Shown here: piece by piece, positions 1 through 7,551 of the stretch
How positions within the stretch are numbered: the stretch's first letter is position 1
Layout of the letters: each line of letters opens with the position of its first letter
From: a virus
Virus record (IMG/VR): IMGVR_UViG_3300025889_000659
Coordinates: 1-29,638 of that record
Direction: 5' to 3' (one strand)
DNA: 29,638 bases
Made by a program: the position numbers and the translations under genes
Notes under the pieces: model-generated
Database searches by the model: none
What the model was told of the DNA's origin: nothing
What the model saw: the letters and a program-made list of their open reading frames with translations, nothing else

Positions 1-1
1 G

Positions 2-1540
2 AGTTTATCGGATGTTATTGTCGTATCTGGGTCTAGTAATTTAGGTGCGGTTGATGCTGGGTCAGATAAACTTGCGTTTTGGGATGATTCTGAATCCAAA
101 CTTGCTTACTTAACTGTCGGCTCTGGGTTATCGATTAGTGGTACGGTAATTTCCAGTACGAGTACTGGTGGGGGTACTGCTAGCGCCAGTGGTATTAACG
201 GGTCGATTCAGTATTTTAGTGGCGGCATTCTCGCTGGTGATACAAACTTCCTGTGGGACTCTGGACTTGATTTACTGAGGGTTGTTAATACAACTGGTGT
301 TGTTGCTAGTGGTGGTATTTCTGTTACTAGTGGTAATCTCAATCTTAATTATGGTGACGCGGTTTTAAACGATGGCGGCACGTATACCACTACGTTACAA
401 TGTGTAACACCAACTGCAAATAGGACTATATCTTTTCCAGATAATACTGGTACTGTTGGACTTATTGGAGGCTCATCCTCGCAGTTAATTCACAACAACG
501 CTGGTGTTTATGCTGGTGTTAGTACGTTTACTGCTAACTCGTCTGGGGAGCTTACGCTCTCTTCGCGGTTTACTAATAGTTATACAAGCGTACCATCTTC
601 GCCTGCTCAGGCTTTTACGGGTGTTTGGTACGCTGGCGGTTCCGCGACTACAACAAAACCGCACTTCTTAGTTGAACCCGCAGGGGCTACTTCGACTAAT
701 TGGAGTACAGCGGGTACGGGTTTTGGTGTTAACGCAGCGGCCGGGTTTATAGGGAACTTAGCTGATCTGCAACTTAATGGCAGTAGCATATTCAATGTTC
801 TTTCAAGCGGTGTTAGAGCAAACGGAACTATTCAAGTAATCAGTGGCAGCCTTGCCCTCCTTAATAACAGCACAGCACTAGGTCTTACTTTAGGTAATAC
901 CTCCGATGTGTTTGTTGGGAGAGATGCGGCTAATACTCTTGCTCAACGAAACTCAGGTAACGCTCAAACACTGCGTGTATATAATACTTTCGTAAGCACG
1001 TCTGGGTATGAGCTAGGTAAGTCAGCATGGGAGCGCTCGAATGTTGTCGCTCTTGTCTCTGGTACTATTGCGACTACAACACTTACCGTATCCACGGTTG
1101 TAAGCGGTACTGTAGCCGTTGGTCAGATTATTACGGGTACAAATGTTCTTCCTGGTACTCGAATCACAGCTTCGGGTACGGGCACTGGCGGTACGGGTAC
1201 TTATACAGTTAGCCAATCCCAGACTGTTACATCTGGTCTGATTACCGGAGGTGTCCCGGCGTTCTGCGTGGGCACGGAGCGAGGCACGACGGGTAGCACT
1301 GCTCGCGACATGGCTTTCGTTACAGACGATATTCCTCGTTTTGTTCTGGATACTACAGGGTCTGCGCGTGTCGTAACTGGGCTTACTGTCGCAACTCTTC
1401 CTAGTCCCCCCGCAGTAGGGATGATTGCCCGTGTTACAGACGCGAACTCACCGACAACGGGTTCTGCCGTTGCTAGCGGAGGGGCTGCCGCTGCCCTTGT
1501 CTGGTACAACGGCGCTGCCTGGAACGTTATCGGAGTTTGA
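2..1540 (+). CDS. tail fibre protein, C-terminal part (5' end outside window)
   Basis: The frame is open from base 2, so the gene begins before the window; 512 codons are visible. The sequence is rich in Ser, Gly, Thr and Val, with short beta-strand repeats such as [10 protein letters not shown] and [11 protein letters not shown], typical of trimeric phage fibre shafts. About residues 380-425 (near 1140-1270) form the Thr/Gly repeat region ([17 protein letters not shown]) common in phage fibres. The last 50 residues ([18 protein letters not shown] ... [15 protein letters not shown]) match a C-terminal tip domain shared by many tail fibres of aquatic phages. An internal GTG at 908 could be mistaken for the start, but upstream codons are open and continue the same composition. 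The likely role is host recognition at the virion tail. The fibre class is clear; the receptor cannot be read. Confidence 0.85.
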   Translation, partial: SLSDVIVVSGSSNLGAVDAGSDKLAFWDDSESKLAYLTVGSGLSISGTVISSTSTGGGTASASGINGSIQYFSGGILAGDTNFLWDSGLDLLRVVNTTGVVASGGISVTSGNLNLNYGDAVLNDGGTYTTTLQCVTPTANRTISFPDNTGTVGLIGGSSSQLIHNNAGVYAGVSTFTANSSGELTLSSRFTNSYTSVPSSPAQAFTGVWYAGGSATTTKPHFLVEPAGATSTNWSTAGTGFGVNAAAGFIGNLADLQLNGSSIFNVLSSGVRANGTIQVISGSLALLNNSTALGLTLGNTSDVFVGRDAANTLAQRNSGNAQTLRVYNTFVSTSGYELGKSAWERSNVVALVSGTIATTTLTVSTVVSGTVAVGQIITGTNVLPGTRITASGTGTGGTGTYTVSQSQTVTSGLITGGVPAFCVGTERGTTGSTARDMAFVTDDIPRFVLDTTGSARVVTGLTVATLPSPPAVGMIARVTDANSPTTGSAVASGGAAAALVWYNGAAWNVIGV

Positions 1541-1543
1541 CTC

Positions 1544-1813
1544 TTGGACTACTTGATCACCATCCCTGACGAATTAACCCCAGGCATCATCGCCATTGGG
1601 TATGCCGAGGGCCGCACTCCTGAGGAAGTTGTCTCTACCTACGCAGAGGCTGCTGCAAGGAAGGCTTGTCAGGATCTTAAAGTTGGCCCTTATTACCAAG
1701 GACCTATTCCGCCGCAGTTTAATGCTGATGGCACACCGTACACACCGCCTCCTACTGAAGAAGTTCTTGTTGAAGAACCTATTGGCGGGGAGACACCCGT
1801 GGGGGAGTCATGA
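1544..1813 (+). CDS. small hypothetical protein of the tail-fibre cluster
   Basis: This 89-residue protein starts at a TTG with a CGGAG Shine-Dalgarno-like site nine bases upstream, four bases after the fibre gene stops. It opens with DYLITIPDELTPGIIAIGYAEG, a pattern seen at the start of small phage proteins next to tail-fibre genes, followed by an acidic helix and a Pro/Glu-rich tail. No catalytic motif or membrane segment is visible. Its stop overlaps the next start (ATGA at 1810), so the genes are probably translationally coupled. A role in fibre assembly or attachment is inferred from position only. Confidence 0.7.
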   Translation: MDYLITIPDELTPGIIAIGYAEGRTPEEVVSTYAEAAARKACQDLKVGPYYQGPIPPQFNADGTPYTPPPTEEVLVEEPIGGETPVGES

Positions 1814-1950
1814 CGGGTTCTGACACAGCTTTAGTCAGAGCCCGTAACGAGTTAGGGCAGTTTGCCGGTGATGACCCCACGACTCCCGAAGTCGACGAAG
1901 CGTGGGTGGCAATAGATGTCAACGACACTACGACGGGAGGTGAGGCATGA
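1810..1950 (+). CDS. 46-residue hypothetical protein between adhesin genes
   Basis: The gene is bounded by ATGA overlaps on both sides, with stop 1811-1813 upstream and start 1947 downstream, which is strong evidence that it is translated. The sequence contains RARNELGQFAGDDPTTPEVDEAW, a motif pattern seen in small phage structural proteins. Its last codons (ACT ACG ... GAG ... TGA) reappear, in the same frame, in two much shorter ORFs at 2711 and 3579, each just before another adhesin gene. These may be shortened copies of this gene. Function unknown. Confidence 0.7.
   Translation: MTGSDTALVRARNELGQFAGDDPTTPEVDEAWVAIDVNDTTTGGEA
1926..1949 (+). repeat. adhesin junction motif, copy 1
   Basis: CACTACGA is followed by GGAGG and TGAGGC, then the ATG of the gene at 1947. 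The motif starts 21 bases before that ATG. The same arrangement occurs at 2734 and 3605. It provides the ribosome binding site of the downstream adhesin and the end of the upstream small ORF. Confidence 0.6.
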
Positions 1951-2714
1951 CGCTGATTGTGCGGCCCGGCTTCAATGGGATGACTGATGCTGACGCGATT
2001 GCGTACGTCAATGCAGTCGAGGCCGCTGATGGTCAGTTGCTGGAGTTTGCCGTAGGCAAAGCCATCAACGATTTTGTGGTGGGCTGCAAACTGGATGGGA
2101 TCTGGAGCGCGATCAAGGCAAGCTGCATTCTTGCTGGCGCTCGGACACTGGCCGGAGCTTTGGTGCCTTTGGCCGGACCTGCGCCAACCAACAACAATTT
2201 TGTCTCTGGTGATTACAACCGGAAGACGGGGCTAGTGGGAGACGGAAGTACGAAGTATCTAAATACTAACTACGCCGCTTCGTCTAACACAAATTATTTA
2301 CAGAACACACACGTTTCAGTGCATCGTGTTACAACGGGTGCATCGGGATCTTTGCTAGGAGTTGGCGGTCCAAGCAACGCTTTATTGATATTTTGGAATG
2401 GCAGTTGGCTTATGAGAAGCCTAGCCGGTGGTGGCGGCGTGGGAGGAGGTGATGTAGTTAATCTTCTCGGGACATCACGCGCTAGCTCCTCTAGCTATAC
2501 ATATAGGTTTGGGGGGAGCAGCGGGACCGTAGCTACTACATCGACCGCAAACACAGAAAATGTTTTTGTGTTTGCTAGAAATGAAACCGTTACCACGTCG
2601 CAGTTCTCATCGTCGCGAATAGACTTTTACTCCATTGGCGAGGCGCTAGACCTCGCCCTCCTTGATACCCGCGTTACTACCTTGATCACCGCCTTCGGAG
2701 CCGCTATACCATGA
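1947..2714 (+). CDS. phage adhesin, concanavalin-like beta-sheet protein
   Basis: This 255-residue protein follows a strong GGAGG site. Its N-terminal 60 residues form a helix-rich cap (TDADAIAYVNAVEAADGQ), followed by PLAGPAPTNNNFVSGDYNRKTG and GDGSTKYLNTNYAASS, a pattern recurrent in phage tail proteins with a lectin-like jelly roll. It ends with IDFYSIGEALDLALLDTRV, a helix typical of this group, in which it follows the last strand. No signal peptide or enzyme motif is visible. It lies between two other adhesin-type genes with unrelated folds, each behind the same junction motif, so it is probably one of several exchangeable surface-binding proteins of the tail. Receptor unknown. Confidence 0.7.
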   Translation: MTLIVRPGFNGMTDADAIAYVNAVEAADGQLLEFAVGKAINDFVVGCKLDGIWSAIKASCILAGARTLAGALVPLAGPAPTNNNFVSGDYNRKTGLVGDGSTKYLNTNYAASSNTNYLQNTHVSVHRVTTGASGSLLGVGGPSNALLIFWNGSWLMRSLAGGGGVGGGDVVNLLGTSRASSSSYTYRFGGSSGTVATTSTANTENVFVFARNETVTTSQFSSSRIDFYSIGEALDLALLDTRVTTLITAFGAAIP

Positions 2715-2755
2715 CACCCACCGAAAATTTTAACACTACGAGGAGGGCTGAGTAA
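2711..2755 (+). CDS. tiny linking ORF (14 residues)
   Basis: ATG at 2711 overlaps the stop of the preceding gene (ATGA) and its TAA overlaps the next start (TAATG at 2753-2757). The peptide would be MTPTENFNTTRRAE. Its end shares nucleotide sequence and frame with the end of the 46-residue gene at 1810. It may serve as a coupling leader or be a worn-down copy of that gene. Confidence 0.35.
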   Translation: MTPTENFNTTRRAE

Positions 2756-2757
2756 TG
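2734..2757 (+). repeat. adhesin junction motif, copy 2
   Basis: CACTACGA runs directly into GGAGGGCTGAGTA and the ATG at 2755, again starting 21 bases before the ATG as in copy 1. The downstream gene has a completely different fold from the one behind copy 1. Confidence 0.6.
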
Positions 2758-3582
2758 CCTATTTATGTACCGGGAAGACTAATCTTGGCCAAAGGTATTG
2801 CCACGCCTGCCATCGGCGGCGATGAAATTTTTGACATAAATGTCAGCGGCACCAACTATCGCGTACACAAATTTACTGCTGTTGGCGTTTCTTCTTTTAC
2901 AATGTATATCGACATGAATGTTGAATATCTGGTTGTTGGTGGTGGTGGTGCCGGTGGCCGCTACGGAGCCGGTGGTGGTGCCGGTGGACTTTTAACCAAT
3001 CTTGGATCCGCTTTAATCAATGTTACCAAAGGATATCATGAAATACGTGTAGGCGCTGGCGGATTAGGTATTGATGTTAACGTCATACCAGGAGGCAATG
3101 GAGGCAATAGTAGTGCGTTTGGTCTTACGGCAGTAGGCGGCGGCGGCGGTGCTAGCAGAACAAGTGTCGGTGGCCAAAACGGTGGTTCGGGCGGCGGCGG
3201 GTCAAACAACATTGGTGATCCCACTAGACGAGCTGCTGGCCTAGGCACTGCCGGACAAGGCAACAATGGAGGCGCGGGCAATTCAAGCACTAACAATGGC
3301 GGGGCCGGTGGTGGTGGCGCAGGAAGCGTTGGGCTTGGATCAACTTCAGATGGGGTAACAGGCGGGAGCGGAGGCAATGGTATTCTCAATTCAATTACTG
3401 GAATCAATGTCGGCTACGCAGGTGGTGGCGGGGGCGCTGGCAGCAGTAGTAGTGGTAGCAGCACATCTGGAGGAGGCAGTGGATCTAGTGGAGCTGCCAA
3501 TACAGGTGGAGGCGGCGGCAGTGATACCGCTACGTCCTATGGCGGCGGCTCCGGCATCGTCATTGTGAGGTACGTGATATGA
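2755..3582 (+). CDS. glycine-rich phage adhesin
   Basis: This 275-residue protein has a strong GAGGAGG site. Residues 1-60 are a beta-rich head, and VEYLVVGGGGAGG near residue 62 opens a long glycine-rich domain with dozens of GG, GGG and GGGG runs separated by Ser, Asn and Ala. It closes with the signature GGGSGIVIVRYVI. This layout is common in phage receptor-binding proteins; in the T-even gp38 family such runs form packed polyglycine-II helices. Repeated GGT/GGC codons at about 2937-2997 form near-perfect DNA repeats that could favour recombination. It is probably a tail tip adhesin, with receptor unknown. Confidence 0.75.
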   Translation: MPIYVPGRLILAKGIATPAIGGDEIFDINVSGTNYRVHKFTAVGVSSFTMYIDMNVEYLVVGGGGAGGRYGAGGGAGGLLTNLGSALINVTKGYHEIRVGAGGLGIDVNVIPGGNGGNSSAFGLTAVGGGGGASRTSVGGQNGGSGGGGSNNIGDPTRRAAGLGTAGQGNNGGAGNSSTNNGGAGGGGAGSVGLGSTSDGVTGGSGGNGILNSITGINVGYAGGGGGAGSSSSGSSTSGGGSGSSGAANTGGGGGSDTATSYGGGSGIVIVRYVI

Positions 3583-3635
3583 ACCACCTCACACAAGACA
3601 CTGCCACTACGATTGATTTGGAGGTGATGCAATGA
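3579..3635 (+). CDS. tiny linking ORF (18 residues)
   Basis: ATG at 3579 overlaps the stop of the glycine-rich gene (ATGA), and its TGA overlaps the start at 3632 (ATGA). The peptide would be MNHLTQDTATTIDLEVMQ. It shares the in-frame ACT ACG segment and GGAGG site with the small ORFs at 1810 and 2711. It is either a coupling leader or a remnant. Confidence 0.35.
   Translation: MNHLTQDTATTIDLEVMQ
3605..3634 (+). repeat. adhesin junction motif, copy 3
   Basis: CACTACGA is followed after seven bases by GGAGGTGATGCA and the ATG at 3632. This copy is six bases longer than the other two, but the GGAGGTGA segment matches copy 1. Confidence 0.55.
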
Positions 3636-4306
3636 GCTGGCTGATTACGCCTCAACTCAAAGTGCTCAATGGCGTTCCCCAGGAGAGCATCCTTGGCATC
3701 CCGTTTGGTGGCGGCTACTTTGCTGGCTACATCAGTCACACTGCTGACGGCAACCCGACCCATGCGTTGATTGTTGCGCCACGAGCGACTGGTGCAACAG
3801 GGACGGGATACACGCAGACCACTAGCCTGCGATGGAAAACAACGCAAACAGATACAACGGGAACTGCTAGCACATTTGATGGCGTCTCAAACACAAGTGC
3901 AATCACAGCCGCTGGAATCAATGACCATCCTGCCGCTAAATTTTGTACAGATTTGACAATAGGAGGCTTTGCTGATTGGTATTTGCCATCACGACTAGAG
4001 CTTGACATTGCTTATTTTAACCTAAAGCCTACAACGGCTTCCAATAACATTAGTTTTCCTGCTGGCGGCAATGCTTACTCTGTGCCCAAGCGAGTCACTT
4101 CTAACTCAGCCTCATATCCTGCGCAGACCGCTGTAGCTGACTTTACGACTACGGCAGAAAGGTTTGAACCAATTAATCATTGGTCTTCTACAACAAGCAA
4201 TGCAACCCAGGCTAATAATGCTATCTTTAGCACTGGGTGGAACCCGGCAAATAATAATAAAGACTCGTTGCTCGCTGTCCGCGCCTTCCGCCGCATAGCC
4301 CTCTAA
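3632..4306 (+). CDS. DUF1566 / Lcl-like C-type-lectin-fold adhesin
   Basis: This 224-residue protein has a GGAGGTGA site. It shows the DUF1566 (Lcl C-terminal) pattern in order: FGGGYFAGYI near residue 25, an ADGNPTHALIVAP segment, GGFADWYLPSRLELD near residues 110-124, WSSTTS near 184, and the closing VRAFRRIAL. Proteins with this fold bind sugars or collagen, and phages use them as tail adhesins. It is the third adhesin in a row behind the same junction motif. Asn codons are frequent near its end (ANNAIF, PANNNKD), but no reverse transcriptase or template repeat is seen in the window. Binding partner unknown. Confidence 0.75.
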   Translation: MSWLITPQLKVLNGVPQESILGIPFGGGYFAGYISHTADGNPTHALIVAPRATGATGTGYTQTTSLRWKTTQTDTTGTASTFDGVSNTSAITAAGINDHPAAKFCTDLTIGGFADWYLPSRLELDIAYFNLKPTTASNNISFPAGGNAYSVPKRVTSNSASYPAQTAVADFTTTAERFEPINHWSSTTSNATQANNAIFSTGWNPANNNKDSLLAVRAFRRIAL

Positions 4307-4342
4307 GCCACACAAGTGTCCCCGTTTTCGGCGGGCCCTGAA

Positions 4343-4564
4343 ATGGCGCGGCAGTGCTACCGTAACGACATGAACAATCAGATCATCACCGCCTCTGGTC
4401 AAGTGCCACCTGCGATTAAGCAGCCGACCACGACGCTTGCTGCGTTCTCCATTGGACCCGCCTGCGACCTAGCCAAGCTGGATGACGAGTTTCGCGCATG
4501 GTTGAAAACACCGTGGCGCTCAGACGAGATCGTGGCACCGCGTGGACAAAAGTTGTATACTTGA
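4343..4564 (+). CDS. small hypothetical protein
   Basis: The frame opens at a GTG at 4316 and offers ATG codons at 4343 and 4370; none has a convincing ribosome binding site, so the start is uncertain. The conserved-looking part runs from NNQIITASGQVPPAIKQP to GQKLYT. It has an acidic helix (CDLAKLDDEFRAWLKTPW) and no known motif. It follows the adhesin cluster on the same strand. A TTGTATACT sequence overlaps its stop codon and also occurs near 25697. Confidence 0.45.
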   Translation: MARQCYRNDMNNQIITASGQVPPAIKQPTTTLAAFSIGPACDLAKLDDEFRAWLKTPWRSDEIVAPRGQKLYT

Positions 4565-4707
4565 GTCGTCCCCGCTCTGCTTCGGCATCGGGCTCAACAC
4601 CCCTCATGCTTAGCTCCGGGACGCCGGATGACGCACAAACAGAGGGGTCACTATGACAGAGCCCAAGCCCCTGTGCGTTCTTGAGACGTTTCACGCTTGG
4701 GCCATCT

Positions 4708-4783
4708 CACCCAGTCCGAGACAATTGGACAGTACGGCTACTGCTGCTGCAGGGCGATGTGGGTTCGAATCCCACCTGGGTGA
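4708..4783 (+). tRNA. tRNA-like sequence, possibly degenerate; candidate phage attachment site
   Basis: The outer arms are perfect: seven acceptor pairs (4708-4714 with 4776-4782), then a five-pair T arm GTGGG-TTCGAAT-CCCAC at 4759-4775. Total length is 76, as in a normal tRNA. The inner part is poor: no seven-base anticodon loop with U33 and a five-pair stem fits, so no anticodon can be assigned. It lies about 200 bases from the 3' end of the integrase gene. Integrases often use the 3' half of a host tRNA gene as target, so this could be attP rather than a working tRNA. An ORF read through it (from 4653) gives the residues usually seen when a tRNA is translated. Confidence 0.4.
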
Positions 4784-4804
4784 TTCTATCTTTACCAGAG
4801 TCTC

Positions 4805-4942
4805 TCAGTTCCGGTTAGGCGAATCCTGCTTGACCGGAACACAGTTCGGCACTTTTCGGCCGTCTTTCATCTTCATGCCGATAGCTTGATACCCCTCCCA
4901 GCAAGCCTGAGCCAGCTTTTTGTCGGCCATGCGTGGGGCCAT
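4805..4942 (-). CDS. small conserved-type phage protein (45 residues)
   Basis: On the minus strand an ATG at 4942 (or 4930, four codons later) opens a 45-residue frame with the core WEGYQAIGMKMKDGRKVPNCVPVK. This GMKMK-x-GR-x-VPNCVP pattern recurs in small proteins of many aquatic phages, so the gene is probably real although very short. It lies downstream of the integrase on the same strand, 50 bases after that gene's stop, and could share its transcript. Function unknown. Confidence 0.65.
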   Translation of the reverse strand: MAPRMADKKLAQACWEGYQAIGMKMKDGRKVPNCVPVKQDSPNRN

Positions 4943-4992
4943 CGGGTTACTGAGAGAGATCTTTATCTACTATAACTGCTCCTAAAACGGCG

Positions 4993-5835
4993 TCATAGCA
5001 CAGGAATTGTATATTCTTGACTTACGCCTGCATAGTGCTTCCAGATCACTTCGGACGAATTCCCGCACCACGCCGAGATCTGAGCAATTGGGATTCCGGC
5101 TTCGAGAAAACGACTGATTGCGGTGTGGCGTAGATCGTACGGACGGTACCTCCGCTCCACGAGACCGTTAGTGTGCGCGTCGATCATACGTTCATAGAAA
5201 TAACTCTGGAACGTGTAACGGTTCCATGGGAATAGAAATTCACTTCGCGTGTCGAGTTGCGTCAGGATGTTCTGGGCGCGTTCGTTTAGCGGCACCCAAC
5301 GCTGACGGTTTGTCTTCGTACTGTTCTTGAGACCGTGGGTAAGCGTGTAGTTTCGATGGACGAGGATCTTGTTGTCCTTGATATCGTCCCATTTGAGCGC
5401 TCTAACTTCCCCAGTTCGCATCGCGGTTTGGAGCATCCATTCGGCGTACAGCGACCAGTCCGGAGATTTGTCTCGTTGCAGCGCGGTCAGCACCACGGGA
5501 ATTTTGCTCCGTGGGATCACCACGATTTCGTCCTCGCCCTGCGGCGGTTTGGGCATTCGGAAATTCGTTACCGGATTCCGTTCGAGTAATGCGACATCTT
5601 CGCTGGACGCCCAGCGGTACATCGACTTAACGTACATCGCCACGCGCCGTGCGGTTTTCGGCGGACGTTGCCCAAACACCCATGTCATGATCTGGCGTCC
5701 TTGAGTGAGGTCTGTTATCGGACAACGTTTAATCCACTTAGTTACCATGGAGTAATCGCTAGCCAAACTGGTAGCACACAAACTTACAGAACGCTCATTG
5801 CGAAACTGTTCCCAGGCAGTTACAAGATCAGTCAC
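4993..5835 (-). CDS. int: tyrosine recombinase / phage integrase
   Basis: This 280-residue protein starts at GTG. Residues 1-85 resemble the helical SAM-like core-binding domain, and residues 105-280 the catalytic domain. Visible active-site elements are Arg140 (MLQTAMRTGEVRAL), a beta-hairpin Lys near 174 (STKTNRQRWVPL), Arg236 in PYDLRHTAIS, and Tyr268 in WKHYAGVS. The box III His of the usual GH pair is Asn259 (CGNSS), and the first box II His is Tyr233; both replacements occur in some relatives, so activity is not excluded. It would catalyse integration and excision between attP and a host attB. A tRNA-like sequence beyond its 3' end is the natural attP candidate. Its presence suggests a temperate phage or temperate ancestor. 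Confidence 0.9.
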   Translation of the reverse strand: MTDLVTAWEQFRNERSVSLCATSLASDYSMVTKWIKRCPITDLTQGRQIMTWVFGQRPPKTARRVAMYVKSMYRWASSEDVALLERNPVTNFRMPKPPQGEDEIVVIPRSKIPVVLTALQRDKSPDWSLYAEWMLQTAMRTGEVRALKWDDIKDNKILVHRNYTLTHGLKNSTKTNRQRWVPLNERAQNILTQLDTRSEFLFPWNRYTFQSYFYERMIDAHTNGLVERRYRPYDLRHTAISRFLEAGIPIAQISAWCGNSSEVIWKHYAGVSQEYTIPVL

Positions 5836-6022
5836 GGGTTGTTGTCGGGGTTATCCATTATGCAGCATTGCGCTCTGATTGGCGCGACGGGGCGGAATTT
5901 ACAATACGTAAGTATTTAACTAAGCGAAATCGCCGTCAGGTTTTTTGGCGGCAAGCAATTATTAAGACAACCTTACGCGAAGGTATTCGCTGCTATGCTT
6001 GCTGTGCCTTCACATCAGTATC

Positions 6023-6157
6023 GTGGCAGTTAAAGCTAAGGCAGGTCTGAGCGGTACGGTTCGTAAAGAACCCGTTTGCCACAAGACGACGCAAGGGAAC
6101 GGGCGTGGGAGCAAGCCAAAGAGAGGGCGGAAAGCTTATCGCGGCCAAGGTCGCTGA
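6023..6157 (+). CDS. small basic conserved-type phage protein (44 residues)
   Basis: A GTG at 6023 opens a frame reading MAVKAKAGLSGTVRKEPV and ending KPKRGRKAYRGQGR. The Lys/Arg/Gly-rich sequence with TTQGNGRGS followed by GRKAYRGQG is a pattern common to short proteins of marine and freshwater phages. It is very basic and could bind nucleic acid, but this is only inferred from charge. A longer frame from 6076 overlaps it and is less likely to be used in that part. No strong ribosome binding site is visible. Confidence 0.65.
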   Translation: MAVKAKAGLSGTVRKEPVCHKTTQGNGRGSKPKRGRKAYRGQGR

Positions 6158-6180
6158 CTTCTCTACTTGTTGAATTTCTC

Positions 6181-6390
6181 ATGACTGCACCTAACTCAGA
6201 TCCTGCTCACGTTGTTTCAAGTCTTGTTGCTGAGTACACGAGGCGACGCAAAGCCAGTCTTTTGCACTCGTTTAATGCGGAGCTTAAGGAGTTCACAGAT
6301 TATTTCTCTTCTGGAGATACTGAGTCCTGGCACGATCTTTGCACTAAAGAAGGCAAGTACTGGACTTTGCAACTAAAGTTGCCGGAGTAG
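6181..6390 (+). CDS. small hypothetical protein
   Basis: This 69-residue protein starts at the ATG at 6181 (MTAPNSDPAHVVSSLVAEY). The frame is open from 6067, with a TTG at 6076, but that part lies over the basic protein at 6023-6157, so the ATG is preferred. The protein is mostly helical, with a basic patch TRRRKAS and an aromatic C-terminus (CTKEGKYWTLQLKLPE). No domain is recognised. Confidence 0.5.
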   Translation: MTAPNSDPAHVVSSLVAEYTRRRKASLLHSFNAELKEFTDYFSSGDTESWHDLCTKEGKYWTLQLKLPE

Positions 6391-6414
6391 AATTCCTTAG
6401 AGTCTCGTTACACC

Positions 6415-6666
6415 ATGGGCACTGCGGACGCACTGATGGCAAACATGCCTGACTTTGAGAGGATGAAAATCGGCCCTCGCAAGCCGTCCGCTCCTGCTCC
6501 ACAACCCGGCGAAGACCGTGGGATGACAATCGAAGAACTGCAGGAGATTTACAATCGTCTGTATCCCGGTGGTAATCCCCAGGTTCGCGACGCCTACAAG
6601 CTTCCTGGTACTAAGACGCCCGAAGCTCTGCTGGCTGAGACTCTCGGTGGTATTCTCGGCGGTTGA
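6415..6666 (+). CDS. small hypothetical protein, probably virion-associated
   Basis: This 83-residue protein has a Pro/Ala-rich middle (KPSAPAPQPGEDRG), a short helix (MTIEELQEIYNRLYPGGN) and a Gly-rich end (ETLGGILGG). Its stop is directly abutted by the stop of the minus-strand gene at 6667. Composition resembles the small proteins in the virion gene run further right. Function unknown. Confidence 0.6.
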   Translation: MGTADALMANMPDFERMKIGPRKPSAPAPQPGEDRGMTIEELQEIYNRLYPGGNPQVRDAYKLPGTKTPEALLAETLGGILGG

Positions 6667-7551
6667 TTACAGCAACGCAATCCGTTTCTCGAATTCTTTT
6701 TGCCACAAGGCGACGTAAAACTCCCAAAAGTGTTTGCATTGTCGCCTTACTTTGCTGATCTCATTGTTATCCCTAATCCGCTTCATCTCTGTAGCGGCTT
6801 CCTCCCACGTGTCTGTGCAAACGAACGGCAGCGTCCCTGCGCCGACAAACACGCCATGCCAGTAACTCGGCTCAATCTTCATCGAAGATGAGTTCTTTAA
6901 AGTTACAGGAATCGAATTAGCTTCTAACGCTTCATAGATTCTGAACGAATCGAGGATCGCACCCCCTTGTGGGCAGGGGATGAATGTGCTGGATTCCACC
7001 AGACGGGCGTACCCCTCGGCGTTAAAGTGTTTCGGATCATTGAATTTCTCAAAGATAAAAACAGGGTTCTTAGGGAAATTCTCGTTAAGTACTCGCAAGC
7101 ACTCCGAACGATCCATTTTCAGCGATCCCGCGAAGGACCAATCGAAGGCTCGCCGACCCGGAACCACAGAGGTGTTGCCGATGTACTTTTCAAAGTCTTG
7201 CTTGTAGCCAAGCCCGAAAACAAAAACCTTAGGGTGTTCGTAGTACCCAGGATGGAAGTAAGTACGAGCTGCGAATTTACAGTTCGGGTCTTCCAGGTAG
7301 AACATGGGTTCTACCAAGCACTCGTCTGAGAGCAACACAACACCGAAGGACTTTTTATCTTCTTGTAGTTGTTCGATGTAGTCGTATGAAGCGCTGGTAT
7401 TTGTGACAACAATGCACTTATCGTACGACTGTAGGTTCTTAGTAGTCTTTACAAACTTATAATTTACATCTACTCTTTGTAGCATACACTCCATCCAACT
7501 GCGGCCCCAATCGAGACCTGCCGGACCTTCCCAGACGACCGTGGGTTTCAT
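6667..7551 (-). CDS. exostosin-like glycosyltransferase
   Basis: The start chosen is MKPTVVWEGPAG at 7551, because its ATG overlaps the stop of the upstream methyltransferase (ATGA); a start at 7566 is possible. The 294-residue protein has the exostosin (GT47-like) pattern in its C-terminal half: FAGSLKMDRSECLRVL near residue 140, then RLVESSTFIPCPQGG and DSFRIYEALEANSIPVTL near 183-218, which is the donor-binding region. It would transfer a sugar from a nucleotide sugar. The acceptor could be phage protein, host surface glycan or lipid. It is translationally coupled to a methyltransferase, so the two may build or cap the same glycan. Confidence 0.75.
   Translation of the reverse strand: MKPTVVWEGPAGLDWGRSWMECMLQRVDVNYKFVKTTKNLQSYDKCIVVTNTSASYDYIEQLQEDKKSFGVVLLSDECLVEPMFYLEDPNCKFAARTYFHPGYYEHPKVFVFGLGYKQDFEKYIGNTSVVPGRRAFDWSFAGSLKMDRSECLRVLNENFPKNPVFIFEKFNDPKHFNAEGYARLVESSTFIPCPQGGAILDSFRIYEALEANSIPVTLKNSSSMKIEPSYWHGVFVGAGTLPFVCTDTWEEAATEMKRIRDNNEISKVRRQCKHFWEFYVALWQKEFEKRIALL

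Noticed and set aside
3036-3407. Proline-rich minus-strand ORF
   Set aside because: It is the antisense image of the glycine codon runs of the adhesin at 2755-3582.
4150-4306. Asn-rich end of the DUF1566 adhesin as a variable repeat of a diversity-generating retroelement
   Set aside because: No reverse transcriptase, accessory gene or adenine-matched template repeat is visible in the window, and the Asn codons alone are weak evidence.
4653-4889. Plus-strand 78-codon ORF with a GAGGGG site before its ATG
   Set aside because: It reads through the tRNA-like sequence, giving the GRCGFESHLG-type residues that appear when tRNA DNA is translated, and then lies over the antisense small gene. A short peptide before the tRNA cannot be excluded.
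5930-5956. GCCGTCAGGTTTTTTGGCGGC as a terminator
   Set aside because: The T run lies in the loop rather than after the stem, and the stem has only four to five pairs.
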